DNA of 64,000 nt from JBHJGP01 sp050331695 (GCA_050331695.1 JBHJGP010000025.1:62001-126000), one strand, 5' to 3'; counted from the stretch's first letter, positions 51,896 to 61,369 are shown. A program made the numbers and translations. The notes: generated by a model not told the origin, from the sequence alone.

Positions 51896-52813
51896 ATGAA
51901 TTACGCACTCATCGCCGGCAGCGCCGTCTGTTTGGGGATCGCACTGACGGGCGCCGCGCTGGCCGAAGGATGGCAGGATCAGTACAAGACGATCCGGTTT
52001 GGCATCCTCTCCGGCGAAAACGAGAAGGATCGGATTGCGCGCTACACGCCATTCGAAAAATATCTGGAAGCCGAACTCGGTGCCGAGGTCGAGATCTTCA
52101 CCGCGGGCAGCTATGACGGCGTCATTCAGGCGATCGCCGCCGATCAGATCGAGTTCGCGTTCTTCGGCTCCTCCTCCTACGCGGCGGCCTATACCGAAAC
52201 CGACGGCGGCGTCGAACCGCTCCTGTCCCGCCTGCAAGAGGACGGCTCCACCGGTTACTATTCGGTTGTCGCTGTCCGCTGCGACTCGGGCTACGAATCG
52301 CTCGACGATCTGGAGGGCAAGGTCTTGGCCTTCGCCGATCCGGATTCCACCTCCGGTTATGCCGTTCCCTATTACAATCTGACCCAGGACGGCTACGATC
52401 CAAAATCCTACTTCTCGGCGACACCGTTTTCAGGCGCCCACGAGACCGGCGTGCTCGGCGTCTACAACAACCAGTACGATGCGGCCGCCACCTACATCAC
52501 AAATGAGACCAACGGCATCCCCCAGCGGATGGTGACCAAGGGCATGATCGAAGAGGGGCAGATCTGCTGGATCTGGCAGTCGCCCGAAATCACCTCGGGG
52601 CCGTTCACCGCTCGCGGCAATTTGCCCGAAGATCTCAAGGCCGACATGAAACAGGCGGTGATGGACGTGGTCGAGAAAGATCCGACCGCGTTCGAGGAGA
52701 TGACCGGCGCCGAGGATTCCACCCAGGTGGGCTGGATCGAGGTCGACCATGAGCGCTACCAGTGGATCGTCGACATGCGCGAGTGGCTGAAGCAGCAGCG
52801 CCGCGCCGGCTGA
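51896..52813 (+). CDS. phnD: Phosphonate-type periplasmic binding protein PhnD
   Basis: 305 aa with a Sec signal (LIAGSAVCLGIALTGAALA). The mature start is IRFGILSGENEKDRIARYTPFEKYLEAELGAEVEIFTAGSYDGVIQAI, then FFGSSSYAAAYTE, LEGKVLAFADPDSTSGYAVPYY. It binds a phosphonate, phosphite or related ester. TGGGGAGAGAC precedes the ATG. A strong hairpin follows. Confidence 0.9.
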   Translation: MNYALIAGSAVCLGIALTGAALAEGWQDQYKTIRFGILSGENEKDRIARYTPFEKYLEAELGAEVEIFTAGSYDGVIQAIAADQIEFAFFGSSSYAAAYTETDGGVEPLLSRLQEDGSTGYYSVVAVRCDSGYESLDDLEGKVLAFADPDSTSGYAVPYYNLTQDGYDPKSYFSATPFSGAHETGVLGVYNNQYDAAATYITNETNGIPQRMVTKGMIEEGQICWIWQSPEITSGPFTARGNLPEDLKADMKQAVMDVVEKDPTAFEEMTGAEDSTQVGWIEVDHERYQWIVDMREWLKQQRRAG

Positions 52814-52828
52814 TTTGAGCTAGGTTTC

Positions 52829-52862
52829 GCCCGCGCCGATCAACGAAGCGATCGGCGCGGGC
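52829..52862 (+). other. Long hairpin between phnD and the permease genes
   Basis: GCCCGCGCCGATC and GATCGGCGCGGGC form a perfect 13-bp stem around an 8-base loop, 15 bases after the phnD stop. No T-run follows, so it probably acts to protect the binding-protein mRNA and reduce read-through to the permeases, not as a full terminator. Confidence 0.7.
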
Positions 52863-52888
52863 TCGAACTCAGCCGCCCCCAAAAAACG

Positions 52889-53824
52889 TTGGCTCTCGCC
52901 CAAACGGCCGCCGGATACCGATCACCGGCGGTTCTCGCCTTCGAGACCGCCTATCAGGCGCATCGGCGGCAGTCCCGCCGGATCTTCGCCTTGTCGACCG
53001 TGCTGTTCGGGATGGCCTTCGTCATCACCGCCTCGATCAGCGGTTTTTTCGATCTGACCGAAGTATCGTTGCCCACCGGCGAGCGGGTCGAACGATGGAA
53101 GCTGCTGGCGGGGCTGCCGCGCCTGGGCGAATATCTCGAGAAAACCCTGCCGTCGCTTGCCTGGGAAACCCTTGGCGCCGATCTGGCCAATTGGTTTTGG
53201 CGCTGGCGTGTCTGGCTCGATCTTTTGATCGAAACCGTGCTGATCGCCTTTCTCGCGACCATGTTCGGCGTTATCGGCGGTTTTCTCCTCAGCTTTCCGG
53301 CATCGCGAAATCTGGCGCCCAACCGCGCCGTTTTGTGGGTGAGCCGCCGCTATCTGGAGATCGCCCGCACGGTGCCGGAGCTGGTCTGGGCCCTAATCTT
53401 CGTCTTCTGCCTCGGTGTCGGGCCGATGGCAGGGGTCTGTGCGATCGGCCTGCACGCCACCGGTGCTCTCGGAAAACTCTATTCGGAGGTCAATGAGAAC
53501 ATCGACATGCGGCCGCTGGACGGGGTTAAGGCCTCCGGCGGCAGCTGGTTCCAGATGATCCGTTTCGGCGTCGTGCCACAGGTCATCCCCAACATCATCT
53601 CCTACACACTGCTTCGCTTCGAGATCAATGTGCGCTCGTCCTCGATCATCGGCTATGTCGGCGCCGGCGGGCTCGGCCAGGAGATCCGCACCGCCGTATC
53701 GCTCCAGGAATACACCGATCTGTCAGCGCTTTTTCTGATCATCCTGGCGACGGTGATCGCCATCGACTATGGCAGCGAGCGGCTGCGTCACCGGATCATC
53801 GGCCTTACGGGAGAGCCTGCGTGA
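52889..53824 (+). CDS. phnE: Phosphonate-type ABC transporter permease PhnE (first)
   Basis: About 311 aa. An N-terminal helix (IFALSTVLFGMAFVITASISGFFDL) and the PhnE core (WLDLLIETVLIAFLATMFGVIGGFLLSFPASRNLAPN, YLEIARTVPELVWALIFVFCLGVGPMAGV) are present. The coupling loop is DGVKASGGSWFQMIRFGVVPQVIPNII, then RSSSIIGYVGAGGLGQEI. The start is TTG 52889; no better site is visible. Overlaps the second permease by four bases. Confidence 0.9.
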   Translation: MALAQTAAGYRSPAVLAFETAYQAHRRQSRRIFALSTVLFGMAFVITASISGFFDLTEVSLPTGERVERWKLLAGLPRLGEYLEKTLPSLAWETLGADLANWFWRWRVWLDLLIETVLIAFLATMFGVIGGFLLSFPASRNLAPNRAVLWVSRRYLEIARTVPELVWALIFVFCLGVGPMAGVCAIGLHATGALGKLYSEVNENIDMRPLDGVKASGGSWFQMIRFGVVPQVIPNIISYTLLRFEINVRSSSIIGYVGAGGLGQEIRTAVSLQEYTDLSALFLIILATVIAIDYGSERLRHRIIGLTGEPA

Positions 53825-54699
53825 CCCCGAACAAGGAACTTTCCGCGCTCACGCAAGAGGATATTGCCGCGGCGAAGGCGGCGATACCCAGGGCCTTTTC
53901 GGCGAGCCGGCCGGAGCGCTTGGGGCGAACCCTCGCTTGGCTGCTCTTTTTTGGCCTGGTCGGCTGGTGCTTGTACGACTTCAACTTCTCGCCGCTCCGC
54001 ATCCTCGAGGGGCTGAGCCGTCTCGGCACCATCATCTCCTTCATGTTCCCGCCCCACATCTGGCAGAGCTGGGAAGCGTTCTCGGAGGTGCTTAAGGGTC
54101 TCGGTGAGACGGTGGCGATGGCCTTCATGGGAACCTTGCTCGGCGCGGTGGTGGCGTTCCCGCTCTCGTTTCTTGGCGCCAAGAATATTCTCAAACTCAA
54201 TATCTTGCGTCTTGGGATGAGGCGCACCTTCGACGTGCTTCGCGCCGTCGAGCAACTCATCCTGGCGTTGATCTTCATCCGAGCTTTCGGCCTCGGCCCG
54301 CTCGCCGGCGTTCTCGCGATCGCGGTCTCGGAGGTCGGGACCATGTCGAAACTGTTCTCCGAGGCGATCGAGAATACCTCCGAAAAACCGGTGGAAGGGG
54401 TCAAGTCGTCTGGCGGTTCGCGGCTGCAAACCATCCGCTTCGGCACGATCCCTCAGGCCATGCCGGTGGTCCTCTCGATCATTCTCTACAATTTCGAATC
54501 CAATACCCGCTCCGGCACGATCCTCGGCATCGTCGGTGCCGGCGGCATCGGTTTCCTTCTCGCCGACCGGATCGCGGCCTATCGCTGGGACGAAGCGTGG
54601 TCGATCATTTTCCTGATCATCGCCACGGTCTACGTGATCGACGCCATTTCGGCCTGGCTGAGGATGAAAATCATCGGTCGATGGGAGATGACCCGCTAA
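53821..54699 (+). CDS. phnE: Phosphonate-type ABC transporter permease PhnE (second)
   Basis: 292 aa from a GTG in the GTGA overlap. The core matches the first permease: LGETVAMAFMGTLLGAVVAFPLSFLGAKNIL, VEGVKSSGGSRLQTIRFGTIPQAMPV, FESNTRSGTILGIVGAGGIGFLLADRI. Two PhnE copies in tandem presumably form a heterodimeric channel; this is seen in other alphaproteobacterial phn loci. Confidence 0.9.
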   Translation: MTPNKELSALTQEDIAAAKAAIPRAFSASRPERLGRTLAWLLFFGLVGWCLYDFNFSPLRILEGLSRLGTIISFMFPPHIWQSWEAFSEVLKGLGETVAMAFMGTLLGAVVAFPLSFLGAKNILKLNILRLGMRRTFDVLRAVEQLILALIFIRAFGLGPLAGVLAIAVSEVGTMSKLFSEAIENTSEKPVEGVKSSGGSRLQTIRFGTIPQAMPVVLSIILYNFESNTRSGTILGIVGAGGIGFLLADRIAAYRWDEAWSIIFLIIATVYVIDAISAWLRMKIIGRWEMTR

Positions 54700-54752
54700 C
54701 CTGGCCTCGAAAACCGGACCAGGCGGCTATAAGGCTTGGCCGGCCGGCGGTG

Positions 54753-55697
54753 ATGGGGGACCGGGTGGTGACAAAGCCGATCAGAATAGCTGTCATGGGT
54801 CTGGGCAAGATCGCCCGCGACCAACATCTGCCGTCGATCGCCGAGAGTCCCGATTTCGAGTTGGTGGCAACGGTCAGCCGGTCATCGGCGCTCGACGCTA
54901 CACCGAACTATGAGACGATCGATGCGTTACTGGCGGAGGATCTGGGCCTAGACGCGGTCAGTCTGTGCATGCCGCCTCAGGCCAGGTTCCAACCGGCGAT
55001 GGCGGCAATTCGGGCCGGCAAGCATGTGATGCTCGAGAAACCGCCGGGCGCCACCCTGCTGGAAGTCCAGATCCTGGATCGCGCCGCCCGGACTGCCGGC
55101 ATCAGCCTGTTCGCCACCTGGCACTCGCGCCATGCCCCGGCCGTCGAAATCGCCAAGGACCATCTGGCCGGCGATGTCATCAAGAACGTACGGATCGACT
55201 GGAAAGAAAGCGTTCGGAAATGGCATCCCGGTCAGGAATGGATCTGGCAGCCCGGCGGGCTCGGCGTGTTCGATCCGGGCATCAACGCACTCTCGATCCT
55301 GACCACGATCCTGCCGACGGACGTCTTCCTCGAGCGATCGAAGCTCGCCTTCCCACGAAACAAGGATGCACCCATCGCCGCCGATCTAGTGTTCTCCGAC
55401 GGCGGTGATCTCCGCGTCGAAGCCCATTTCGATTGGCGGGTCGAAGGGGGCGAGATCTGGGAGATCAGCGTCGAGACGGCGGATAGGGAACTGCAACTGA
55501 AAGCGGGAGGCAGCGAGCTTCTCGTCGACGGCGAACCGGTTCCGGCCGGAGGTTCGGGGGAGTATGCCGGGGTTTACCGGCGTTTCGCCGATCTGACCGA
55601 GCGGGGCAAGTCGGACGTTGATCTGCGCCCGTTGGCCCAGGTGGCCGACGCGTTTCTCCTCGGCAAGCGGATCGAGGTGGAACCGTTCCACGACTGA
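54753..55697 (+). CDS. Gfo/Idh/MocA-family sugar 1-dehydrogenase (arabinose/galactose type)
   Basis: 314 aa. The Rossmann start IRIAVMGLGKIARDQHLPSI and the following VSLCMPPQARF, GKHVMLEKPPGATLLEVQIL, LFATWHSRHAPAVEIAKD and WHPGQEWIWQPGGLGVFDPGINALSILTTILP agree closely with the L-arabinose 1-dehydrogenase of Azospirillum brasilense and D-galactose 1-dehydrogenases. These oxidise the sugar to its lactone, the first step of non-phosphorylated Entner-Doudoroff type breakdown. ATG at 54753, or GTG 54765 with GGGGGA ahead. Downstream pathway genes are not in the window. It lies between phn and TRAP genes. Confidence 0.85.
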   Translation: MGDRVVTKPIRIAVMGLGKIARDQHLPSIAESPDFELVATVSRSSALDATPNYETIDALLAEDLGLDAVSLCMPPQARFQPAMAAIRAGKHVMLEKPPGATLLEVQILDRAARTAGISLFATWHSRHAPAVEIAKDHLAGDVIKNVRIDWKESVRKWHPGQEWIWQPGGLGVFDPGINALSILTTILPTDVFLERSKLAFPRNKDAPIAADLVFSDGGDLRVEAHFDWRVEGGEIWEISVETADRELQLKAGGSELLVDGEPVPAGGSGEYAGVYRRFADLTERGKSDVDLRPLAQVADAFLLGKRIEVEPFHD

Positions 55698-55803
55698 TCG
55701 CTGCGGCTTGACTGTCCGGTGAAACAGGAAATGATGACGGCGCCGATGAAGCGCCCCTTGGACTGGTGGTCGACGATGACAAAGCAAAAACTCGGATCGC
55801 CTT

Positions 55804-56313
55804 TTGCCTAGCTGGGTCACGCGCTTTGTCCACGGCATCGAGAGCGTGAACCGCTGGATCGGCCGCGGCGCCATGCTCCTCATTTTCGCGATGATGGGCA
55901 TCCTGCTCTACTCATCGGTGATGAAAACCGTTTCCATCCCGCCGCTCTGGACCCTGGAGATGGCCCAGTTCGTGATGGTCGCCTACTACATGCTGGGAGG
56001 CCCCTATTCCCTTCAGCAAGACGCCCATGTGCGGATGGACCTGGCCTACAGCCGCTGGTCACCCCGGACCAAGGCCGCGGTCGATGGTGTCACCATCCTG
56101 TTCTTGATCTTCTTCTTGGGTCTTCTGCTCTACGGCGGGATCTCGAGCTCGACCTACGCCCTCGAATATGGCGAGCGCAGCTACTCGGCCTGGCGTCCCT
56201 ACATGGCGCCAATCAAGATCCTGATGACGGTCGCCATCTTTTTGATGCTGCTCCAGGCCGTCGCGGTTTTTTGCCGGAATGTGGCTTCGGCCCGGGGCGA
56301 ACCTTTGCCGTGA
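55804..56313 (+). CDS. TRAP transporter small membrane subunit (DctQ)
   Basis: 169 aa, four membrane helices: GAMLLIFAMMGILLYSSVM, LEMAQFVMVAYYMLGGPYSLQQDAHVRMDL with the conserved HVRMD, VTILFLIFFLGLLLYGG, and MTVAIFLMLLQAVAVF. It forms the small integral subunit of a TRAP importer. Begins with TTG (no ATG/GTG in place). Its stop overlaps the large subunit start (GTGA). Confidence 0.9.
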   Translation: MPSWVTRFVHGIESVNRWIGRGAMLLIFAMMGILLYSSVMKTVSIPPLWTLEMAQFVMVAYYMLGGPYSLQQDAHVRMDLAYSRWSPRTKAAVDGVTILFLIFFLGLLLYGGISSSTYALEYGERSYSAWRPYMAPIKILMTVAIFLMLLQAVAVFCRNVASARGEPLP

Positions 56314-57632
56314 GCTACGAGCTTATCGCCATCACCATGTTCGCGACCATGATGGCGATGCTGCTCACCGGTCAGCGGGTGTTCGGCGCCATCGGCTTCG
56401 TCGCCGTCGCCGGTGCGTTGTTGCTCTGGGGGCAGGGCGGCTCCGAGATCGCCTTCTCGGCGGCGATGAAGCTGATGAAATGGTATCCGCTGCTCACGCT
56501 GCCTTTGTTCATCTACATGGGCTACATGCTGTCCGAGACGCGGATCGCCGACGACCTGTACGAGGCGTTCCACGTCTGGTTCGGCCCGATCCGCGGCGGC
56601 CTCGCCATCGGCACGATCATGCTGATGGTGGTGATCTCGGCGATGAACGGCCTTTCGGTCGCTGGCATGGCGATCGGCGCCACCATCGCCCTGCCGGAAC
56701 TCCTTCGCCGGGGCTACGACAAGGTCATGGTCACCGGCGTCATCCAGGCCGGCTCATCACTCGGCATCCTGGTGCCGCCAAGCGTTGTGCTGGTGCTCTA
56801 CGGCATGATCGCGCGCCAGCCCGTGGGTCAGCTTTGGCTTGCCGGCGTCGTGCCGGGCCTGCTCATGGCAAGCCTATTCATCCTCTACATTTGGGTTCGC
56901 TGCCGGCTTCAGCCGCAGCTCGGCCCGGCGCTGAGCGAAGACGAACGCGCCATGCCGCTCGCGGACAAGTTGAAGCTGCTGCGTGCCGGGATCCTGCCGT
57001 TTCTGATCTTTTTCTCGATGACGGGCCTGTTCGTGATGGGCGTGACCAGCCTAGTCGAAAGCTCGGCCGTGGGCGCACTCGCGGCAACCGTCGCTGCCTT
57101 GGTCAAGCGCCGGCTCACCATGACCGTGATGGAGGAGGTGGTCAGGAAGACGCTGATGATCTCGTGTATGTTCATGTGGATCATCCTCGCAGCACTGTGC
57201 TTCGGCGCCGTGTTCGACGGGCTTGGTGCCGTGCGCGCCATCGAAGGCTTTTTCCTCGACCGGCTGGGGCGCGGACCGTGGGAGGTTCTGATCCTGATGC
57301 AGTTGTCCTACCTGCTCATGGGCATGTTCCTGGACGACACGGCGATGCTGGTCATCGTGGCGCCGCTCTACGTGCCCTTGGTGGGTCAGCTCGGCTTCGA
57401 TCTGATCTGGTACGGGGTGCTCTACACCATCACCTGCCAGATCGCCTACATGACCCCACCCTTCGGCTACAACCTGTTCCTGATGCGGGCGATGGCACCG
57501 CCCGAAATCTCGCTCGGCGATATCTACCGCTCGATCCTGCCCTTCGTGCTGGTCATGATCGTGGGCCTGGCGCTGGTCATGGCGTTCCCGGGCATTGCCA
57601 TGTGGCTGCCGAACGCGGTCTATGGGAAATGA
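56310..57632 (+). CDS. TRAP transporter large membrane subunit (DctM)
   Basis: 440 aa with about twelve hydrophobic helices. The DctM signature is ITMFATMMAMLLTGQRVFGAIGFV at the start and QAGSSLGILVPPSVVLVLYGMI in the middle, with LLMGMFLDDTAMLVIVAPLYVPLV late. It imports an organic acid (or amide-like) substrate using a sodium gradient with the DctP receptor. Starts at GTG 56310 inside the dctQ stop. Confidence 0.92.
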   Translation: MSYELIAITMFATMMAMLLTGQRVFGAIGFVAVAGALLLWGQGGSEIAFSAAMKLMKWYPLLTLPLFIYMGYMLSETRIADDLYEAFHVWFGPIRGGLAIGTIMLMVVISAMNGLSVAGMAIGATIALPELLRRGYDKVMVTGVIQAGSSLGILVPPSVVLVLYGMIARQPVGQLWLAGVVPGLLMASLFILYIWVRCRLQPQLGPALSEDERAMPLADKLKLLRAGILPFLIFFSMTGLFVMGVTSLVESSAVGALAATVAALVKRRLTMTVMEEVVRKTLMISCMFMWIILAALCFGAVFDGLGAVRAIEGFFLDRLGRGPWEVLILMQLSYLLMGMFLDDTAMLVIVAPLYVPLVGQLGFDLIWYGVLYTITCQIAYMTPPFGYNLFLMRAMAPPEISLGDIYRSILPFVLVMIVGLALVMAFPGIAMWLPNAVYGK

Positions 57633-57694
57633 GGGGTGAGGCCCACCGATCTGAACGACCAGACGTGACAAGGAAAAACCATGGAGAGGGTGAA

Positions 57695-58756
57695 ATGACC
57701 AACAAAGTCGATCCGCAGCGCCGCAAGTTCCTGACCGCGGCAGGCGTCGGCGGCGTCGCCGCGGCCGCCTCGACCTTCCCCGCGCCTTACGTCAAGGCCC
57801 AGTCACCCATCCGCTGGCGGCTCCAGACCTATGCCGGTCCGGCGCTGGCCGAACATGTGATCAAGCCCTCGATCGACGCCTTCAACAAGGTGGCGAACGG
57901 GGAGATGGAGATCGAACTCTATTTCGCCGATCAACTGGTCCCCACCTCCGAACTGTTCCGGGCGATGCAGGCCGGTACCATCGACGCGGTCCAGTCGGAC
58001 GATGATTCGATCGCTTCGCCGACCGAGGTTTCTGTCTTTGGCGGCTATTTTCCGTTCGCCTGCCGCTACTCCCTCGACGTGCCGGTCCTATTCAACGACT
58101 GGGGTCTCGCCGACATCTGGCAGGCCGAATACGACAAGGTGGGGGTGAAATGGCTCTCGGCCGGCGCCTGGGATCCGTGCCACTTCGCGACCAAGGACCC
58201 GATCAGAAGCCTCGCCGATCTCGAGGGCAAACGAGTCTTCACCTTTCCCACGGCCGGCCGCTTTCTAACCCGCTTCGGCGTGGTGCCGGTGACCTTGCCC
58301 TGGGAAGATGTCGAGATCGCGGTCCAGACCGGTGAGCTCGATGGCATCGCCTGGTCCGGGATCACCGAGGACTACACGGTCGGCTGGGCCGACGTGACCG
58401 ACTATTTTCTCACCAACAACATCTCCGGCGCCTGGTGCGGCTCCTACTTCGCCAACATGGACCGATGGAACGAGTTGCCCGAGCATCTGCAGGAATTGTT
58501 CAAGCTCTGCATGGACAGCTCGCACTACTATCGCCAGCACTGGTACTGGGGCGGTGAAGCCCGGCTTCGGACCGAAGGCACGAAGATGGAGCTGACCACG
58601 ATCCCGGACGAGGAGTGGGATCAGGTGGAAAGCGCTGCAGCCGAGTTCTGGGACGAAATCGCTGCGGAGAGCGAGGTCAAGGCGCAGGTGGTGCAGATCC
58701 TGAAGGACTACAACGCGGCCATGCGCGAAGCCGGCCGCCCTTATCGCTACACCTGA
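57695..58756 (+). CDS. TRAP transporter periplasmic receptor (DctP)
   Basis: 353 aa with a twin-arginine signal (QRRKFLTAAGVGGVAAAAS). The DctP body: WRLQTYAGPALAEHVIKPSIDAFNKVANGEMEIELYFADQLVP, then FRAMQAGTIDAVQSDDDSIA and IAVQTGELDGIAWSG. Closest to the 7-keto/mannitol-chloroaromatic DctP branch. GGAGAGGG lies before the ATG. Completes the TRAP set; followed after 63 bases by the glutamine-synthetase-type gene. Confidence 0.9.
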   Translation: MTNKVDPQRRKFLTAAGVGGVAAAASTFPAPYVKAQSPIRWRLQTYAGPALAEHVIKPSIDAFNKVANGEMEIELYFADQLVPTSELFRAMQAGTIDAVQSDDDSIASPTEVSVFGGYFPFACRYSLDVPVLFNDWGLADIWQAEYDKVGVKWLSAGAWDPCHFATKDPIRSLADLEGKRVFTFPTAGRFLTRFGVVPVTLPWEDVEIAVQTGELDGIAWSGITEDYTVGWADVTDYFLTNNISGAWCGSYFANMDRWNELPEHLQELFKLCMDSSHYYRQHWYWGGEARLRTEGTKMELTTIPDEEWDQVESAAAEFWDEIAAESEVKAQVVQILKDYNAAMREAGRPYRYT

Positions 58757-58819
58757 TCTTTTGTCAGTGGCGGAGCGGTCGGGACAGCCTGCTCCGCCCA
58801 ACTACCTACGGACGAGAAC

Positions 58820-60187
58820 ATGCGGGGCATGCTGAGCCTTGAAGCGCTGAAGGAAGACGTCGCCCATGGCGCGATCGATACGGTTCTGGTCTGCCAGACC
58901 GACATGCAGGGCCGGCTCATGGGCAAGCGCTTTCAGGCAGAATTCTTTCTGGAGAGCGCGATCGAGGAAACCCATAGCTGTGACTATCTGCTCGCCACCG
59001 ATTACGAGATGGCGACACCGGACGGCTACGCGTCCAGCTCCTGGGCGACCGGTTACGGCGATCACACCATGCGGCCCGACCTCTCGACCTTGAGGCGCGT
59101 CCCCTGGCTTGAGGGCACTGTCTTGGTGCTCGCCGACGTCGAGGATCACCACACCCACGATTTGGTCCCGCACGCGCCCCGCACCGTGCTCAAACGCCAG
59201 CTCGAGCGCCTCAAGGCGAAGGGCATGAGCGCGATGACGGCATCCGAGCTCGAGTTCTTCCTCTTCGATACCAGCTTCGAGGCGGCGCAGGCCCAGGGTT
59301 ATCGAGATCTGAAGCTCTCAAGCGCCTACAATGAGGACTACCACATCTTCCAGACCACGAAGGAAGAGGCGGTGATGCGGGCGATTCGCACCGGCCTCAA
59401 CGGCGCCGGGATTCCGGTCGAGAATAGCAAAGGCGAAGCCTCAGCCGGTCAGGAAGAAATCAATGTGGTCTATGCCGACGCGCTGACCATGGCCGACCGG
59501 CACGTCATCTTGAAGAACGGCTGCAAGGAGATCGCCTGGGCGGCCGGCAAGGCGATCACCTTCATGGCCAAATGGCACGAGGACGCCGGCGGATCGTCCT
59601 GCCACATCCATCAATCGCTTCGGGTCGCCGACGGTGAGGCGCCCTTGTTTCATGATCCGGATGCCGAGCACGGCATGAGCGAGACCATGTGCCAATACCT
59701 CGCTGGCCTGCTCGCCCATTCGAACGCCATCACCTATTTCCTCGCACCCAACATCAATTCCTACAAACGGTTTCGGGCCGGCACCTTCGCGCCGACCAAG
59801 GCGGTTTGGAGCTTTGACAATCGAACAACCGGCTATCGGGTCGTCGGCGCCGGCACGAAGGCGGTCCGGGTCGAATGCCGGATCGGCGGCGCCGACCTCA
59901 ATCCATATCTGGCGTTCGCTGCCATGGTCGCGGCCGGCATCGACGGCATCGAGAACAAAATGTCGCTGGAGCCGGCATTCACTGGCGATGCTTATCAGTC
60001 CGAGGGCCGCGAGGTGGCGCGCACCTTGCGCGACGCCGCTTCCGCGCTGGACCAATCGGAGATGATGAGGCGCGCCTTTGGCGATGCGGTCATCGATCAC
60101 TACGTCAATGCCGCCCGGATCGAGCAGGCCGAGTATGACCAGCGGATCACCGACTGGGAGGTGGGGCGCGGTTTCGAGCGCGCCTGA
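58820..60187 (+). CDS. Glutamine synthetase-family ligase (gamma-glutamyl-amine type candidate)
   Basis: 455 aa. The catalytic domain has SELEFFLFD, GQEEINVVYADALTMADRHVI, FMAKWHEDAGGSSCHIHQSL, and NSYKRFRAGTFAPTKAVW with NRTTGYRV. The N-terminal beta-grasp has VLVCQTDMQGRLMGKRF. Its closeness to PuuA/GlnT-like members and its neighbour, the TRAP importer, favour ATP-dependent gamma-glutamylation of an imported amine over ammonia assimilation. It lacks the usual GlnA adenylylation tyrosine region as far as can be seen. Convergent with pobA. Confidence 0.85.
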   Translation: MRGMLSLEALKEDVAHGAIDTVLVCQTDMQGRLMGKRFQAEFFLESAIEETHSCDYLLATDYEMATPDGYASSSWATGYGDHTMRPDLSTLRRVPWLEGTVLVLADVEDHHTHDLVPHAPRTVLKRQLERLKAKGMSAMTASELEFFLFDTSFEAAQAQGYRDLKLSSAYNEDYHIFQTTKEEAVMRAIRTGLNGAGIPVENSKGEASAGQEEINVVYADALTMADRHVILKNGCKEIAWAAGKAITFMAKWHEDAGGSSCHIHQSLRVADGEAPLFHDPDAEHGMSETMCQYLAGLLAHSNAITYFLAPNINSYKRFRAGTFAPTKAVWSFDNRTTGYRVVGAGTKAVRVECRIGGADLNPYLAFAAMVAAGIDGIENKMSLEPAFTGDAYQSEGREVARTLRDAASALDQSEMMRRAFGDAVIDHYVNAARIEQAEYDQRITDWEVGRGFERA

Positions 60188-60193
60188 CGAGGC

Positions 60194-61369
60194 TCAGTCG
60201 AAGGGCAGGCCAACATAGTTTTCGGCGAGCGTCGTCATCGCCGCTTTGGATGAGATGAGATAGTCCAGTTCGGCCTGCTGCATCCGGGCACCAAAAGCAC
60301 CCTCCTCCGGAAACCGATGCATCAGCTTGGTCATCCACCAGGAAAAGCGCTCGGCCTTCCAGATGCGCCGGAGAGCCCGCTCAGAGTACGTCTTTAGGCC
60401 CGCTTCAGAGCCCCGGCGATAATGCTCGATGAGCGCTTCCGACAGATAAAACACGTCCGAGGCCGCCAGATTGAGGCCTTTCGCGCCGGTCGGCGGCACG
60501 ATGTGGCCGGCATCGCCAGCGAGGAATAGCCGGCCGAAGCTCAAGGGTTCGGCGATGAAACTCCGAAGCGGCGCGATCGATTTTTCGATTGAGGGTCCGG
60601 TTTCGAGGCCGTTGGCGACTTCACTCGGCAGACGCCGTTTCAGTTCATCCCAGAACCGGTCGTCCGGCCAGGCCTCAAGGCGATCGGTCAGCGGGCATTG
60701 CACATAGTAGCGGCTGAGGCGGGAAGAGCGCATCGAGCAGAGCGCGAAGCCCCGGTCATCGTTGGCGTAGATGAGCTCGTCATGAACTGGCCTGGTTTCG
60801 GACAGAATGCCGAGCCAGCCGAACGGGTAGACCAGTCCGAATTCGCGCAGAACGGATTTGGGCATGCGGGTTCGGCCGACCCCATGAAAGCCATCGCAGG
60901 CCGCGATGATATCGCAATCGAGCCGGCAGGCCTGACCATCCTTTCGATAGGTGAGATGAGGGCGATCGGTATCGATGTCCCGGGGCATGACATCCTCGGC
61001 CTCATCGATGATCACACCGCCCACGCGGTCGCGGGCGTCGTATAGATCCTTGGTCACTTCCGTCTGACCGTAAACGATGACCGTCTTGCCGCCAGTCAAT
61101 CCTTCCAGGTCGATCCGGTGCGTTCTCCCGCCAAAGGCCAGATTGACGCCCGTGTGAACAGCTCCTTGGCGATCCAGCCGCTCGCCGACCTCGGCGTTTC
61201 GCAGCATGTTGGTAAGCCCCTGCTCCAGGACACCGGCCCGGATTCGGCCCAGCACATAGTCTCGGCTTCGCCGCTCCAGAACGACGCTGTCAATGCCGTT
61301 CAAATGGAGAATCTGGCTGAGAAGGAGCCCGGCCGGGCCGCCGCCTATGATCGCCACCTTCGTCTTCAT
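60194..61369 (-). CDS. pobA: 4-hydroxybenzoate 3-monooxygenase
   Basis: 391-aa FAD enzyme. GxGxxG in KVAIIGGGPAGLLLSQILHL (9-14); then LGRIRAGVLEQGLTNMLRNAEVGERLDRQGAVHTGVNLAFGGRTHRIDL; the DG motif in IIAACDGFHGVGRTRMP; the second FAD site GRLFLAGDAGHIVPPTGAKGLNLAASD. It makes protocatechuate from 4-hydroxybenzoate with NADPH. The residues and length agree with PobA. No PobR or protocatechuate genes are nearby. I start it at ATG 61369 (MKTKVAIIG). Confidence 0.95.
   Translation of the reverse strand: MKTKVAIIGGGPAGLLLSQILHLNGIDSVVLERRSRDYVLGRIRAGVLEQGLTNMLRNAEVGERLDRQGAVHTGVNLAFGGRTHRIDLEGLTGGKTVIVYGQTEVTKDLYDARDRVGGVIIDEAEDVMPRDIDTDRPHLTYRKDGQACRLDCDIIAACDGFHGVGRTRMPKSVLREFGLVYPFGWLGILSETRPVHDELIYANDDRGFALCSMRSSRLSRYYVQCPLTDRLEAWPDDRFWDELKRRLPSEVANGLETGPSIEKSIAPLRSFIAEPLSFGRLFLAGDAGHIVPPTGAKGLNLAASDVFYLSEALIEHYRRGSEAGLKTYSERALRRIWKAERFSWWMTKLMHRFPEEGAFGARMQQAELDYLISSKAAMTTLAENYVGLPFD

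Noticed and set aside
56279..57694. Long frame extending the DctP gene upstream through dctM
   Set aside because: Arg/His/Pro-rich out-of-frame reading of DctM; the true DctP start with Tat signal is ATG 57695.
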